Origin: Acidovorax sp.
Lineage (GTDB): Bacteria; Pseudomonadota; Gammaproteobacteria; Burkholderiales; Burkholderiaceae_C
DNA: 42,174 nucleotides
NCBI RefSeq assembly: GCF_021287135.1
Contig: NZ_JAJTBB010000023.1
Span: 1 to 42,174, forward strand
Direction: 5' to 3'
A model generated the notes under the pieces. The model was given only the letters and a program-made list of their open reading frames with translations, was not told the origin of the DNA and made no database searches. The translations under genes were made by a program, and so were the position numbers. Positions 8,342-15,954 of this stretch are shown piece after piece. Every line of letters starts with the position of its first letter. Position 1 is the first letter of the stretch.

Positions 8342-8677
8342 ATGTCCGACCCCGACAAGCTCGCCATTGCGGCCCACCTGCACGTGCTGCTGCGCCGCAA
8401 GACCGGGCGCGTGACCGACACCGAATGGATGGCGGCCAACGCCGAATATGCGCAGGAGGTGGTGCGCTTTGCGCGCCAGCGTGCGCGCGAGGACAACGCG
8501 CCCGAGCTGGCGGAATGGGCCGACCGGCTGGAGCACGCGCTACTGGCCACGCCCGCCGCCGCGCCCCGCCGGCCTTTGCTGGACGCCGCCGCGCAGGCCG
8601 TGCGCCAGCGCGCAACACCTGCGCCTCCGTCCCCGCCAGCGCCCGAAGCACCGCGCTACGTGGGCGGCATCCGCTGA
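8342..8677 (+). CDS. Small hypothetical protein downstream of amt
   Basis: A 111-residue protein I do not recognise. It begins 62 bp after amt with a strong ribosome site (AAGGAG), so it is probably real and likely co-transcribed. The first 70 residues are rich in charged helix formers, with HVLLRRKTGRVTDTEWM and a following amphipathic stretch. The C-terminal 30 residues are Pro/Ala-rich and end in YVGGIR. There is no signal peptide or membrane segment, so it should be cytoplasmic. Position suggests a link to nitrogen uptake, but nothing in the sequence shows a function. Confidence 0.75.
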   Translation: MSDPDKLAIAAHLHVLLRRKTGRVTDTEWMAANAEYAQEVVRFARQRAREDNAPELAEWADRLEHALLATPAAAPRRPLLDAAAQAVRQRATPAPPSPPAPEAPRYVGGIR

Positions 8678-8705
8678 CGGGTCTGGCCGGGCGAAAGGCC
8701 CGCAA

Positions 8706-10397
8706 TCACCGCGCGCGCCGCGCGGCCAGGATCCACTCCGCCGCCTTCTCCGCAATCATCAGCGTGGGCGAGTTGGTGTTGCCGCTGGTGATGCGGGGCA
8801 TGGCGCCCGCATCCACCACGCGCAGGCCCGCCACCACACCGCCGCGCCCGTCGCGCACGCGCAGCTGCGCATCGAGCACGGCCATCGGGTCGCTGTCGCG
8901 CCCCATCTGGGTGGTGCCCACGGGATGGAAGATGGTGGTGGCAATGTCGCCGGCCAGGCGCGCCAGGTCCTCGTCGCTTTCAAACTGCACGCCGGGCTTC
9001 CACTCCTGCGGCTGGTACCGGGCCAGCGCGGGCTGGGCCACGATGCGGCGCGTCACGCGCAGGCTGTCGGCGGCCACCTGGCGGTCTTCGGGGGTGGAAA
9101 GGTAGTTGGGCGCGATGGCCGGGGCGGCACGGAAGTCCGGGCTCTTGATGGTCACCGTGCCGCGGCTGGTGGGGTTGAGGTTGCACACGCTGGCCGTGAA
9201 CGCGGGAAAGCTGTGCAGCGGGTCGCCGAAGGCGTCGAGCGACAGCGGCTGCACGTGGTACTCGATGTTCGGGTACGGCTGGCCGGGGCTGCTGCGGGTG
9301 AAGGCGCCCAGCTGCGACGGCGCCATGCTCATGGGGCCGCTGCGCTTCATCGCGTATTCGAGCCCGATCTTGGCCTTGCCCCAGAGCGAGCTGGCCAGTG
9401 CGTTGAGCGTGGGCACGCCGTTCACCTTGAACACCGCCCGGATCTGCAGGTGGTCTTGCAGGTTGGCCCCCACGCCCGGCAGGTCCACCGCCACGTCGAT
9501 GCCGTGCTGGCGCAGCAGCGCGGCGGGGCCGATGCCCGAGAGCTGCAGCAGCTGCGGCGAGTTGATGGCGCCCGCGCTCAGGACGACCTCGCCCATGGCG
9601 TGCGCCGTGACCATCTCCCGGCCGTCCCACACCTGCACGCCGGTGCAGCGCGTGCTGCCGTCGGCCTGCTTTTCGAGCACCAGCTTGGCGGCGTGCGCGC
9701 TGGTCCACAGCTCGAAGTTGGGGCGACCGTAGCAGGTGGGCCGCAGGAAGGCCTTGGCCGTGTTCCAGCGCCAGCCGCTTTTCTGGTTCACCTCGAAGTA
9801 GCCCACGCCCTCGTTGCTGCCGCTGTTGAAGTCGTCGGTGGCGGGGATGCCGGCCTGCTGCGCCGCCTGGGCGAAGGCGTCCAGCACGTCCCAGCGCAGG
9901 CGCTGCTTTTCCACGCGCCACTCGCCGGTGCTGCCGGTGGCCTTGTTGCCGTGCAGGCGCTTGAAGTGTTCGCTGGCGCCCTCGGGCCGGTCCAGGCGCC
10001 AGTGGTCCTCGTGGCGGCGGAAGTAGGGCAGCGCGTTGTCCCAGCGCCAGGTGGCGTCGCCGGTCAGCTCGGCCCACTGGTCGTAGTCGCGGGCCTGGCC
10101 GCGCATGTAGATCATGCCGTTGATGCTGCTGCAGCCGCCCAGCGTCTTGCCGCGCGGGTAGCGCAGCTGGCGGCCGTTCAGGCCCGCGTCGGGCTCGGTC
10201 TGGTAGAGCCAGTCGGTGCGCGGGTTGCCGATGCAGTACAGGTAGCCGACGGGGATGTGGATCCAGTGGTAGTCGTCCTTGCGCCCGGCCTCGATGAGCA
10301 GCACGCGGTGGCCGCTGTCGGCGCTCAGGCGGTTGGCCAGCAGGGCGCCTGCCGTGCCGCCGCCGATGATGATGGTGTCAAACGTGGTGTCGCTCAT
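8706..10397 (-). CDS. GMC family FAD-dependent oxidoreductase (choline/alcohol dehydrogenase-like)
   Basis: A 563-residue flavoprotein. The N-terminal FAD motif GGGTAGALLANRLS, the GMC signature around YPRGKTLGGCSSINGM, the second signature GAINSPQLLQLSG and the C-terminal HPVGTTQMG with its catalytic histidine are all present. It ends with the family motif VVDAGAMPRITSGNTN. These enzymes oxidise alcohols such as choline or medium-chain alcohols (BetA, AlkJ). The substrate here is undecided, and no betaine aldehyde dehydrogenase or betI-like regulator is nearby, which argues mildly against a betA role. ATG at 10397 fits the family start two residues before the FAD strand; no clear Shine-Dalgarno precedes it. 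Confidence 0.93.
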   Translation of the reverse strand: MSDTTFDTIIIGGGTAGALLANRLSADSGHRVLLIEAGRKDDYHWIHIPVGYLYCIGNPRTDWLYQTEPDAGLNGRQLRYPRGKTLGGCSSINGMIYMRGQARDYDQWAELTGDATWRWDNALPYFRRHEDHWRLDRPEGASEHFKRLHGNKATGSTGEWRVEKQRLRWDVLDAFAQAAQQAGIPATDDFNSGSNEGVGYFEVNQKSGWRWNTAKAFLRPTCYGRPNFELWTSAHAAKLVLEKQADGSTRCTGVQVWDGREMVTAHAMGEVVLSAGAINSPQLLQLSGIGPAALLRQHGIDVAVDLPGVGANLQDHLQIRAVFKVNGVPTLNALASSLWGKAKIGLEYAMKRSGPMSMAPSQLGAFTRSSPGQPYPNIEYHVQPLSLDAFGDPLHSFPAFTASVCNLNPTSRGTVTIKSPDFRAAPAIAPNYLSTPEDRQVAADSLRVTRRIVAQPALARYQPQEWKPGVQFESDEDLARLAGDIATTIFHPVGTTQMGRDSDPMAVLDAQLRVRDGRGGVVAGLRVVDAGAMPRITSGNTNSPTLMIAEKAAEWILAARRAR

Positions 10398-10495
10398 GGG
10401 CCGGGGAAGAAAGGGAAAAAAGGGACGAACAGCTGTGCCAGGGTCGCGGGCCATTGTGCGGGTTGGGCCGACCCTGTCGAGAGGGAGAGCCCTGC

Positions 10496-10562
10496 TTGCT
10501 ATATTTTCAATAGCTGTTTGCGCTTGCCAGTGTTGCGCCAGCGGCCATTTTGATAATAATTG
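10496..10562 (+). repeat. Palindromic repeat family 1, copy B
   Basis: A divergent copy in the intergenic region between the GMC gene and the mlaE-like gene. It starts TTGCTATA, has AATAGCTGTTTGCGCTTGCC, a degenerate centre, then GCGCCAGCGGCCATTTTGAT. The core stem is weaker than in the other copies. It lies upstream of both neighbouring starts, so it cannot be acting as their terminator. Nothing else was recognised in the 295-bp gap at 10398-10692. Confidence 0.75.
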
Positions 10563-10692
10563 CACGCGGCGGCGTTGCGGCTGTGCTTGGCGGGCTGCTG
10601 TCTGACGGGCCCGAGCCGTTGCGCTCCGTTACCATGCACGCTCGCATTGCCTGCGTGCCTTGCTTGGCGGCGCGCCCGCACTGCCCACCCCC

Positions 10693-11820
10693 ATGACCGA
10701 CCTCGCTCCGCACCTTGTTGTCCGCACCGACACGCCCCAGGGGCCGTGTGCGCAGCTGCGTGGGCGCTGGGGCGCGGCCGAGCTGGGGACCGAGGCCCAG
10801 TGGAAGGCCGTGGCCGGCCAGCTGCGCAGCCACCCGGCCAGCCCCACGCTGGCGTGGGACCTGCGCGAGCTGCAGTGGCTGGACCATGTGGGCGCGCAGC
10901 TGCTGTGGAACCACTGGCAGCATGCCTGGCCCGCCCAGCTGGCCTGCACCGAGGCCCAGCGCACGATGCTGGAGCGGGTGGCCCACTTCACCTGCGCGGC
11001 ACCGCCCACCGAACCCTGGCGGCTGGGCGAGCAGGCGGACCACCTGGGGGTGCTGGTGCTGCACGGCCTGGACCACGCGCGCCACGTGCTCGAAATGGTG
11101 GGCCAGCTGGTGCTGGACCTGGGCCGCCTGGCGCGCAAGCCGCGGCGGGGGCCGTGGCGCGACGTGTCGGGCCACCTGTACCGCATGGGCGCCACGGCGC
11201 TGCCCATCACGGCGCTGGTGGGGTTCCTCATCGGCGTGGTGCTGGCCTACCTGATGAGCCTGCAGCTGCGCCAGTTCGGGGCCGAATCGTTCATCGTCAA
11301 CATCCTGGGCATCTCGCTCATCCGCGAGCTGGGCCCTATGCTCGCGGCCATCCTGGTGGCGGGGCGCTCGGGCTCGGCCATCACGGCGCAGATCGGCGTG
11401 ATGCGCGTGACGGAAGAGCTGGACGCCATGCGCGTGATGGGCATTCCGCACAGCTTCCGCCTGGTGCTGCCGCGCACGCTGGCGCTGGCGCTGGCCATGC
11501 CGCTCATCAGCGTGTGGACCACGCTGGCCGCGCTGGCCGGCGGCATGCTGGCGGCCGACCTCACCATGGACATCTCGCCCGCGTACTTCGTGCAGGCCTT
11601 GCCGGCGGCCGTCAAGGTGGGCAACCTGGGCCTGGCCATGGCCAAGTCGGTGGTGTTCGGCGCGTTCATTGCGCTCATCGGCTGCCACTGGGGGCTGCGG
11701 GTCAAGCCCAATACGCAAAGCCTGGGCGAGGGCACCACGGCGTCGGTGGTCACGTCCATCACCATGGTCATCATCGTGGACGCGCTGTTTGCGATCGCGT
11801 TCAAGAATATAGGGATATGA
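10693..11820 (+). CDS. MlaE-type ABC permease with N-terminal STAS domain
   Basis: A 375-residue inner-membrane protein. Residues 1-100 form a STAS-like domain (MlaB-like; WDLRELQWLDHVGAQLLW lies in its core), and the rest is an MlaE/YrbE permease with five to six helices. Permease marks include RELGPMLAAILVAGRSGSA and MRVTEELDAM. Fusion of MlaB and MlaE into one chain is known in related bacteria. With the ATPase and MCE protein downstream it should move phospholipid or another lipid between the membranes. ATG at 10693 has no Shine-Dalgarno; TTG at 10660 is an alternative that would add 11 residues. A family 2 repeat separates it from the ATPase. Confidence 0.9.
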   Translation: MTDLAPHLVVRTDTPQGPCAQLRGRWGAAELGTEAQWKAVAGQLRSHPASPTLAWDLRELQWLDHVGAQLLWNHWQHAWPAQLACTEAQRTMLERVAHFTCAAPPTEPWRLGEQADHLGVLVLHGLDHARHVLEMVGQLVLDLGRLARKPRRGPWRDVSGHLYRMGATALPITALVGFLIGVVLAYLMSLQLRQFGAESFIVNILGISLIRELGPMLAAILVAGRSGSAITAQIGVMRVTEELDAMRVMGIPHSFRLVLPRTLALALAMPLISVWTTLAALAGGMLAADLTMDISPAYFVQALPAAVKVGNLGLAMAKSVVFGAFIALIGCHWGLRVKPNTQSLGEGTTASVVTSITMVIIVDALFAIAFKNIGI

Positions 11821-11960
11821 AGAGGCATCCCCCTGTGGCGCTGCGCGCCTTCCCCCTTCTCTCGAATCACTGCGTGATTCGGGAAGGGGGACGCCGCCAG
11901 CGCGGCGGGGCGGCCCTTGCGCGGCGGCCGCTGGGCTGGGCCGTGCCGGTATCGGCCGCC
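11821..11960 (+). repeat. Repeat family 2, copy 1 (inside the mla-type operon)
   Basis: About 140 bp beginning directly after the mlaE stop codon. It contains a long hairpin (11852-11890) in which CCCCCTT and AAGGGGG flank CGAATCAC-TGC-GTGATTCG, then a GC-rich part with GCCAGCGCGGCGGGGCGG and TTGCGCGGCGGCC. About 110 bp are nearly identical to the copy at 38314-38440. It separates mlaE from mlaF, whose own ribosome site follows at about 11980, and could alter expression of the downstream genes. Confidence 0.88.
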
Positions 11961-11992
11961 GTGGCCATAGTTGCGCAACAAGGGGGCCGGCC

Positions 11993-12835
11993 ATGACGGA
12001 GCGCATCGCCAAGCCCGAGCACATCGCCGTTGCGCCCGGCGAGCCGCCCATCGTGGATGTACAGGGCCTCTGGACGCAGTTCGGCAAGGGCGACGAGGTC
12101 TTCACCGTGCACCAGGACCTGAACTTCAGCGTGCAGCGGGGCGAGATGCTGTCGCTGGTGGGGGGCTCGGGCACGGGCAAGACGGTGCTGCTGCGGCAGA
12201 TCCTGGGGCTGGCCAAGCCGGCGCGCGGCACGGTGACGGTGCTGGGGCGCCCGGCGTCCGAGATGGGGCGCGAGGGCGCGGCCAGCCGCGTGGGCATGCT
12301 GTTCCAGCACGGCGCGCTGTTCTCGGCCTTCAACGTGCTGGACAACGTGGCGTTTGCGCTGCGCGAGCAGGGCACCCTGCCACCCGACCTGGTGCGCGAT
12401 GCGGCCCTGGTCAAGCTGCAAATGGTGGGGCTCAAGCCCGAGCACGCCACCCGCATGCCCGCCGACCTGTCGGGCGGCATGGTCAAGCGCGTGGCCCTGG
12501 CGCGGGCGCTCATCATGGACCCGCCCCTGCTGCTGCTGGACGAGCCCACCGCCGGGCTGGACCCGAGCAGCTCCGACGACTTCTGCGCCCTGCTGCGCGA
12601 GCTGCGCGCATCGCTGGGCCTCACCGTGGTCATGGTCACGCACGACCTGGACACCCTGTTCGCGCTGAGCACGCGCGTGGCCGTGCTGGCCGACAAGAAG
12701 GTCATCGTCACCGGCGCGCCGCACGAGGTGGCGCATTTCCAGCATCCGTTCATCGAACACTTCTTCCTGGGCGAACGCGGCCAGCGGGCCATGGCGCCCG
12801 CACCGGCGGCGCCGCCTGACAAGGAAACCCCCTGA
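11993..12835 (+). CDS. MlaF-type ABC ATPase
   Basis: A 280-residue ATPase of the lipid (Mla/Ttg2) transporter class. Walker A is GGSGTGKT (57-64), the signature is LSGGM (159-163), characteristic of MlaF rather than the common LSGGQ, and Walker B is LLLLDE (179-184). The MlaF-type C-terminal region (FIEHFFLGERGQR) is present. ATG at 11993 is preceded by AGGGGG. The stop shares one base with the start of the MCE gene (TGATG at 12833-12837), so the two are translationally coupled. It should form a complex with the STAS-MlaE permease and the MCE protein at the inner membrane. Confidence 0.94.
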   Translation: MTERIAKPEHIAVAPGEPPIVDVQGLWTQFGKGDEVFTVHQDLNFSVQRGEMLSLVGGSGTGKTVLLRQILGLAKPARGTVTVLGRPASEMGREGAASRVGMLFQHGALFSAFNVLDNVAFALREQGTLPPDLVRDAALVKLQMVGLKPEHATRMPADLSGGMVKRVALARALIMDPPLLLLDEPTAGLDPSSSDDFCALLRELRASLGLTVVMVTHDLDTLFALSTRVAVLADKKVIVTGAPHEVAHFQHPFIEHFFLGERGQRAMAPAPAAPPDKETP

Positions 12836-13797
12836 TGGAAAACAAATCCCACGCGCTGGCTGCAGGCATCTTCGTGCTGGTGGTGGCCGCCATGCTGGCC
12901 GGGCTGGCCATCTGGCTCACGCGCGACGACGCCAACTACGAGCTGTACGAGCTGTCCACCAAGGACGGCGTGGGCGGCCTGCAGCCCCAGGCCGCCGTGC
13001 GCTACAAGGGCGTGGCCGTGGGCAAGGTCACGCGCATCGGCTTCGACCCCCAGGTCAACGGCAATGTGCTCATCCGCATCGCCGTCAACGAGCAGGCGCC
13101 CATCAGCGCCACCACCTTTGCCGTGCTGGGCTACCAGGGCGTCACCGGGCTCGCCCACATCCTGCTGGACGATGCCGAGAAGCCCTACCCCGAGCTGCCC
13201 CCCGGCCCCAGCGGCCTGCCGCGCCTGCCGCTCAAGCCCTCGCCCTTTGGCAAGCTGGCCGAGCAGGCGCCGGCCATCCTCACGCAGGTGGAGGAGGCCA
13301 CGCGGCGCATCAACCAGGTGCTGGGCGACGGCAACCAGCAAAAGCTGTCCGAAGCGCTCGGCAACATCGCCCAGGCCGCCGGCAGCGTGAACGCGCTGAC
13401 GCAGCGCCTGGACGCCACCGTGGCCCAGCGGCTGGACCCTGCCCTGGCCGCGCTGCCGCCGCTGGCCGGCGATGCGCGCAAGACCCTGCAGACGCTGCAG
13501 CAGGCGGGCACCAACGTGTCCACCCTGGCGGCCGACCTGGGCAAGACCACGCAGCGCCTGAACGCCGAGGGCGGCGCCATCGACCAGATCACGCTGGGCA
13601 CGCAGTCGCTGGCGCGCGCGGCCGACCAGTTCAGCACCACCACGCTGCCGCGCATGAACCGTGCGGCCGACGACACCTCGCGCGCGGCCCGGCAGCTCAG
13701 CCGCACCGCCGGCGGCGTGTCCGACAACCCGCAGCTGTTCATCTACGGCTCGGGCCGCATTCCCCCCGGCCCGGGCGAACCCGGCTTTGCGCCTTGA
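12835..13797 (+). CDS. MlaD-type MCE-domain protein
   Basis: A 320-residue periplasmic protein anchored by one N-terminal membrane helix (about residues 8-28). The MCE domain follows (about 38-115), with AVRYKGVAVGKVTRIGF and GYQGVTGLAHI as recognisable strands. Residues 140-290 are a long alpha-helical or coiled-coil region of Ala/Gln/Leu heptads, longer than in E. coli MlaD and more like the MCE proteins of solvent-resistance systems. The tail is Pro/Gly-rich. MCE proteins form hexameric rings that conduct lipids between the membranes. It overlaps the ATPase gene by one base and is 8 bp from the lipoprotein gene. Confidence 0.94.
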   Translation: MENKSHALAAGIFVLVVAAMLAGLAIWLTRDDANYELYELSTKDGVGGLQPQAAVRYKGVAVGKVTRIGFDPQVNGNVLIRIAVNEQAPISATTFAVLGYQGVTGLAHILLDDAEKPYPELPPGPSGLPRLPLKPSPFGKLAEQAPAILTQVEEATRRINQVLGDGNQQKLSEALGNIAQAAGSVNALTQRLDATVAQRLDPALAALPPLAGDARKTLQTLQQAGTNVSTLAADLGKTTQRLNAEGGAIDQITLGTQSLARAADQFSTTTLPRMNRAADDTSRAARQLSRTAGGVSDNPQLFIYGSGRIPPGPGEPGFAP

Positions 13798-13805
13798 GGA
13801 GTTGT

Positions 13806-14486
13806 ATGAAAACTATCAAAAGAATAGCTGCTTGCGCCCGCCCATCAAGCGCTGCAGCCCTTTTGGGTGCATTGCTGCTGCTGGCGGGCTGCTCGGCCCT
13901 GCCCAGCCCGCCCACGCGGCCGGTGCTGTACGACTTCGGCCCCGGCGTGGTGGCCCCCGCGCCCACCGACCGCCGCGCTCCCTTGCCGCCGCTGGCGCTG
14001 GCCGACGTGGACGCCCCCGGCCTGCCCGAGGGCAGCAACGCCGTGCTGTACCGGCTGGCGTATTCCGACGCCCAGCAGCTGCGCCCCTACAGCCAGGCCC
14101 GCTGGAGCCAGCCGCCCGCACAGCTGGTGCAGCAGCGCCTGCGCGAGCACCTGGGCCAGCGCCGGGCCGTGCTCAAGGCCGACGACGGCGCGGCGCAGGC
14201 GCGCGACCCGGCCCAGGGCGGCAAGCTGCCGCTGGTGCTGCGCGTGGAGCTGGAGGAGTTCAGCCACCTGTTCACCAGCGCCACCGAGAGCGCGGGCGTG
14301 GTGCGCCTGCGCGCCACCGTGGTGGACCTGACCCCGGCCGGCGAGGCCCTGCGCGGCCAGCGCGTCTTTACCGTACGCACCCCGGCGCGCACGGCGGACG
14401 CGGCCGGCGGCGTGGCCGCGCTGGCCGATGCCACCGGCCAGGTGGCGCAAGAGCTGGCGGCCTGGCTGGAGCAGCTGGGCGGGTAG
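13806..14486 (+). CDS. ABC-transporter auxiliary lipoprotein (PqiC-like)
   Basis: A 226-residue outer-membrane or periplasmic lipoprotein that completes the MCE transporter. The lipobox is L26-A-G-C29. The mature part resembles the 'ABC-type transport auxiliary lipoprotein' family: an opening P-P-T-R-P-V-L-Y-D-F-G, and a central strand LPLVLRVELEEFSHLF. ATG at 13806 is preceded by GAGGA. The odd feature is that codons 3-21, most of the signal peptide, lie within a copy of repeat family 1. The signal peptide is therefore encoded by repeat DNA, unlike the rest of the gene. PqiC in E. coli partners PqiAB; here the partner is an Mla-like complex. Confidence 0.88.
   Translation: MKTIKRIAACARPSSAAALLGALLLLAGCSALPSPPTRPVLYDFGPGVVAPAPTDRRAPLPPLALADVDAPGLPEGSNAVLYRLAYSDAQQLRPYSQARWSQPPAQLVQQRLREHLGQRRAVLKADDGAAQARDPAQGGKLPLVLRVELEEFSHLFTSATESAGVVRLRATVVDLTPAGEALRGQRVFTVRTPARTADAAGGVAALADATGQVAQELAAWLEQLGG
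13813..13866 (+). repeat. Palindromic repeat family 1, copy C (inside a signal peptide)
   Basis: CTATCAAAAGAATAGCTGC, then GCGCCCGCCCATCAAGCGC and GCAGCCCTTTTGGG. It aligns with copy A over about 54 bp. It lies in frame over codons 3-21 of the lipoprotein gene and provides both the basic n-region and part of the hydrophobic region. Confidence 0.8.
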
Positions 14487-14519
14487 CAGCCCTGCCCAGG
14501 CCAGCCCGGCACGGGCCCG

Positions 14520-15911
14520 TCAGGAGCGCTGCGGCCCTGTGCTGGTGCCGGTGGCAGTGCTAGCCGTGGCCGGCGCGTCCATGCCCGCCACCACCCGGGC
14601 CGAGCGCGCAAAGCTCCAGTACGCCCAGGCCCAGTCCATCAGCACCACCAGCCGGTTGCGAAAGCCGATCAAAAAGTACACGTGCGCGAACAGCCAGAAC
14701 AGCCAGGCAAAGTAGCCTGAGAACCGCACCGGCCCGGCGGGCGAGGTGAGGTCCACCACCGCCGAATTGCGGCCGATGGTGGCCAGGTTGCCGTAGTCGC
14801 GGTAGCGCAGCGGCTGCGTGGGCTGGCCCTGCAGGCGCCGCAGAAGGTTGGCCGCCGCCGCGCGGCCCATCTGCTTGGCGCCCGGTGACACGCCGGGCAC
14901 GGGCCGGGGCGGCTGGCCGGGCACGTGGCTTTGCGCGGCGGCCAGGTCGCCGATGACGCTGATCTCCGGGTGACCGGGCAGTGCCAGGTCGGGCTCGACC
15001 ACGACGCGGCCGGCACGGTCGGTGGTGCAGCCTGTGGCCTCGGCCAACTGGCGGCCCAGCGGCGAGGCCGCCACGCCCGCCGCCCAGATGATGCATTTGC
15101 TCTTGATTTGATAGCTGGTCGCGCCCGACCCATCTGCGCCAGAGGGCGGTTGGACCATCAAACCCTCTGCGTCGATGGCGGTGACGCGGGCCTGCACCCG
15201 CACGTCCACGCCCAGCTTTTCCAGCTGTTCGCGGGCGCGCTGGCTCAGCGTTTCGGGCATGGACTGCAGCACGCGCGGGCTGCCCTCCAGCAGGATGATC
15301 TTGGCGCTGGCCGGGTCGATGTGGCGGAACTCGCCCGGCAGGGTGTGGCGCGCGATCTCGGCCAGCGTGCCCGCCATCTCGACCCCGGTCGGCCCGCCGC
15401 CCACCACCACGAAGTTCAGCCAGTCCGCGCGCCGCTGGGGGTCGGACTCCTTCTCGGCGGCCTCGAACGCCAGCAGGATGCGGCGGCGGATCTCGAACGC
15501 GTCCTCCAGCGTTTTGAGGCCGGGCGCGTAGGGCGCCCACCGGTCGTTGCCGAAATAGCTGTGCGTCGCGCCCGCCGCCACGATGAGGTGGTCGTACGGC
15601 AGGGCGAGCCCGTCCCGCAGGTGCACCATGCGTGCGGCCACGTCCACGCGCGCGACCTCCCCGAGCAGTGCGGTGGCGTTGGGCTGGTGGCGGAACAGGT
15701 GGCGGATGGGGGCCGCGATGGCGGGTGCGGACAGGCCGGCCGTGGCCACCTGGTACAGCAGCGGCTGGAACAGGTGGTGGTTGGCCTTGTCGACCACCGT
15801 CACGTCCACCGCCGCATGGCGCAGGGCCCGTGCGGCCTCCAGGCCGCCGAAGCCGCAGCCGACGATGACCACCCGGGGGCGGCGCCCCGTGGGGGCTGGG
15901 GATGTGCTCAT
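14520..15911 (-). CDS. ndh: Type II NADH:quinone oxidoreductase
   Basis: A 463-residue membrane-associated flavoprotein that passes electrons from NADH to quinone without pumping protons. The FAD motif is G18-C-G20-F-G-G23 and the NADH motif GGGPTGVEMAG begins at about 171. The quinone-side segment with HHLFQPLLYQVATAGL and the C-terminal membrane-binding region (about 395-440, rich in W, F and Y) are present. Residues 250-271, just before CIIWAAG, correspond to a diverged copy of repeat family 1 read through in frame, giving a Gly/Ser-rich loop. It is convergent with the lipoprotein gene; a small hairpin GCCCG-GCA-CGGGC sits between them at 14504-14516. Confidence 0.94.
   Translation of the reverse strand: MSTSPAPTGRRPRVVIVGCGFGGLEAARALRHAAVDVTVVDKANHHLFQPLLYQVATAGLSAPAIAAPIRHLFRHQPNATALLGEVARVDVAARMVHLRDGLALPYDHLIVAAGATHSYFGNDRWAPYAPGLKTLEDAFEIRRRILLAFEAAEKESDPQRRADWLNFVVVGGGPTGVEMAGTLAEIARHTLPGEFRHIDPASAKIILLEGSPRVLQSMPETLSQRAREQLEKLGVDVRVQARVTAIDAEGLMVQPPSGADGSGATSYQIKSKCIIWAAGVAASPLGRQLAEATGCTTDRAGRVVVEPDLALPGHPEISVIGDLAAAQSHVPGQPPRPVPGVSPGAKQMGRAAAANLLRRLQGQPTQPLRYRDYGNLATIGRNSAVVDLTSPAGPVRFSGYFAWLFWLFAHVYFLIGFRNRLVVLMDWAWAYWSFARSARVVAGMDAPATASTATGTSTGPQRS
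15101..15162 (+). repeat. Palindromic repeat family 1, copy D (inside ndh)
   Basis: Inside the ndh coding region, the plus strand reads TTGATTTGATAGCTGGTCGCG, CCCGACCCATC, TGCGCCAGAGGG, then ACCATCAAA. This follows the order of the family 1 blocks and is closest to copy C, with several substitutions and one or two length changes. The match is weaker than for the other copies, so older insertion or chance similarity must both be considered. Confidence 0.5.
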
Positions 15912-15954
15912 GCGCCGATTATTGGGCGCCCGGCGGGCGGCGGCTTGTCAGGTT

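Noticed and set aside
8448-10553. Long plus-strand frame opposite the GMC oxidoreductase
   Set aside because: The minus-strand gene is full length with all GMC motifs. The plus-strand frame has biased composition only.
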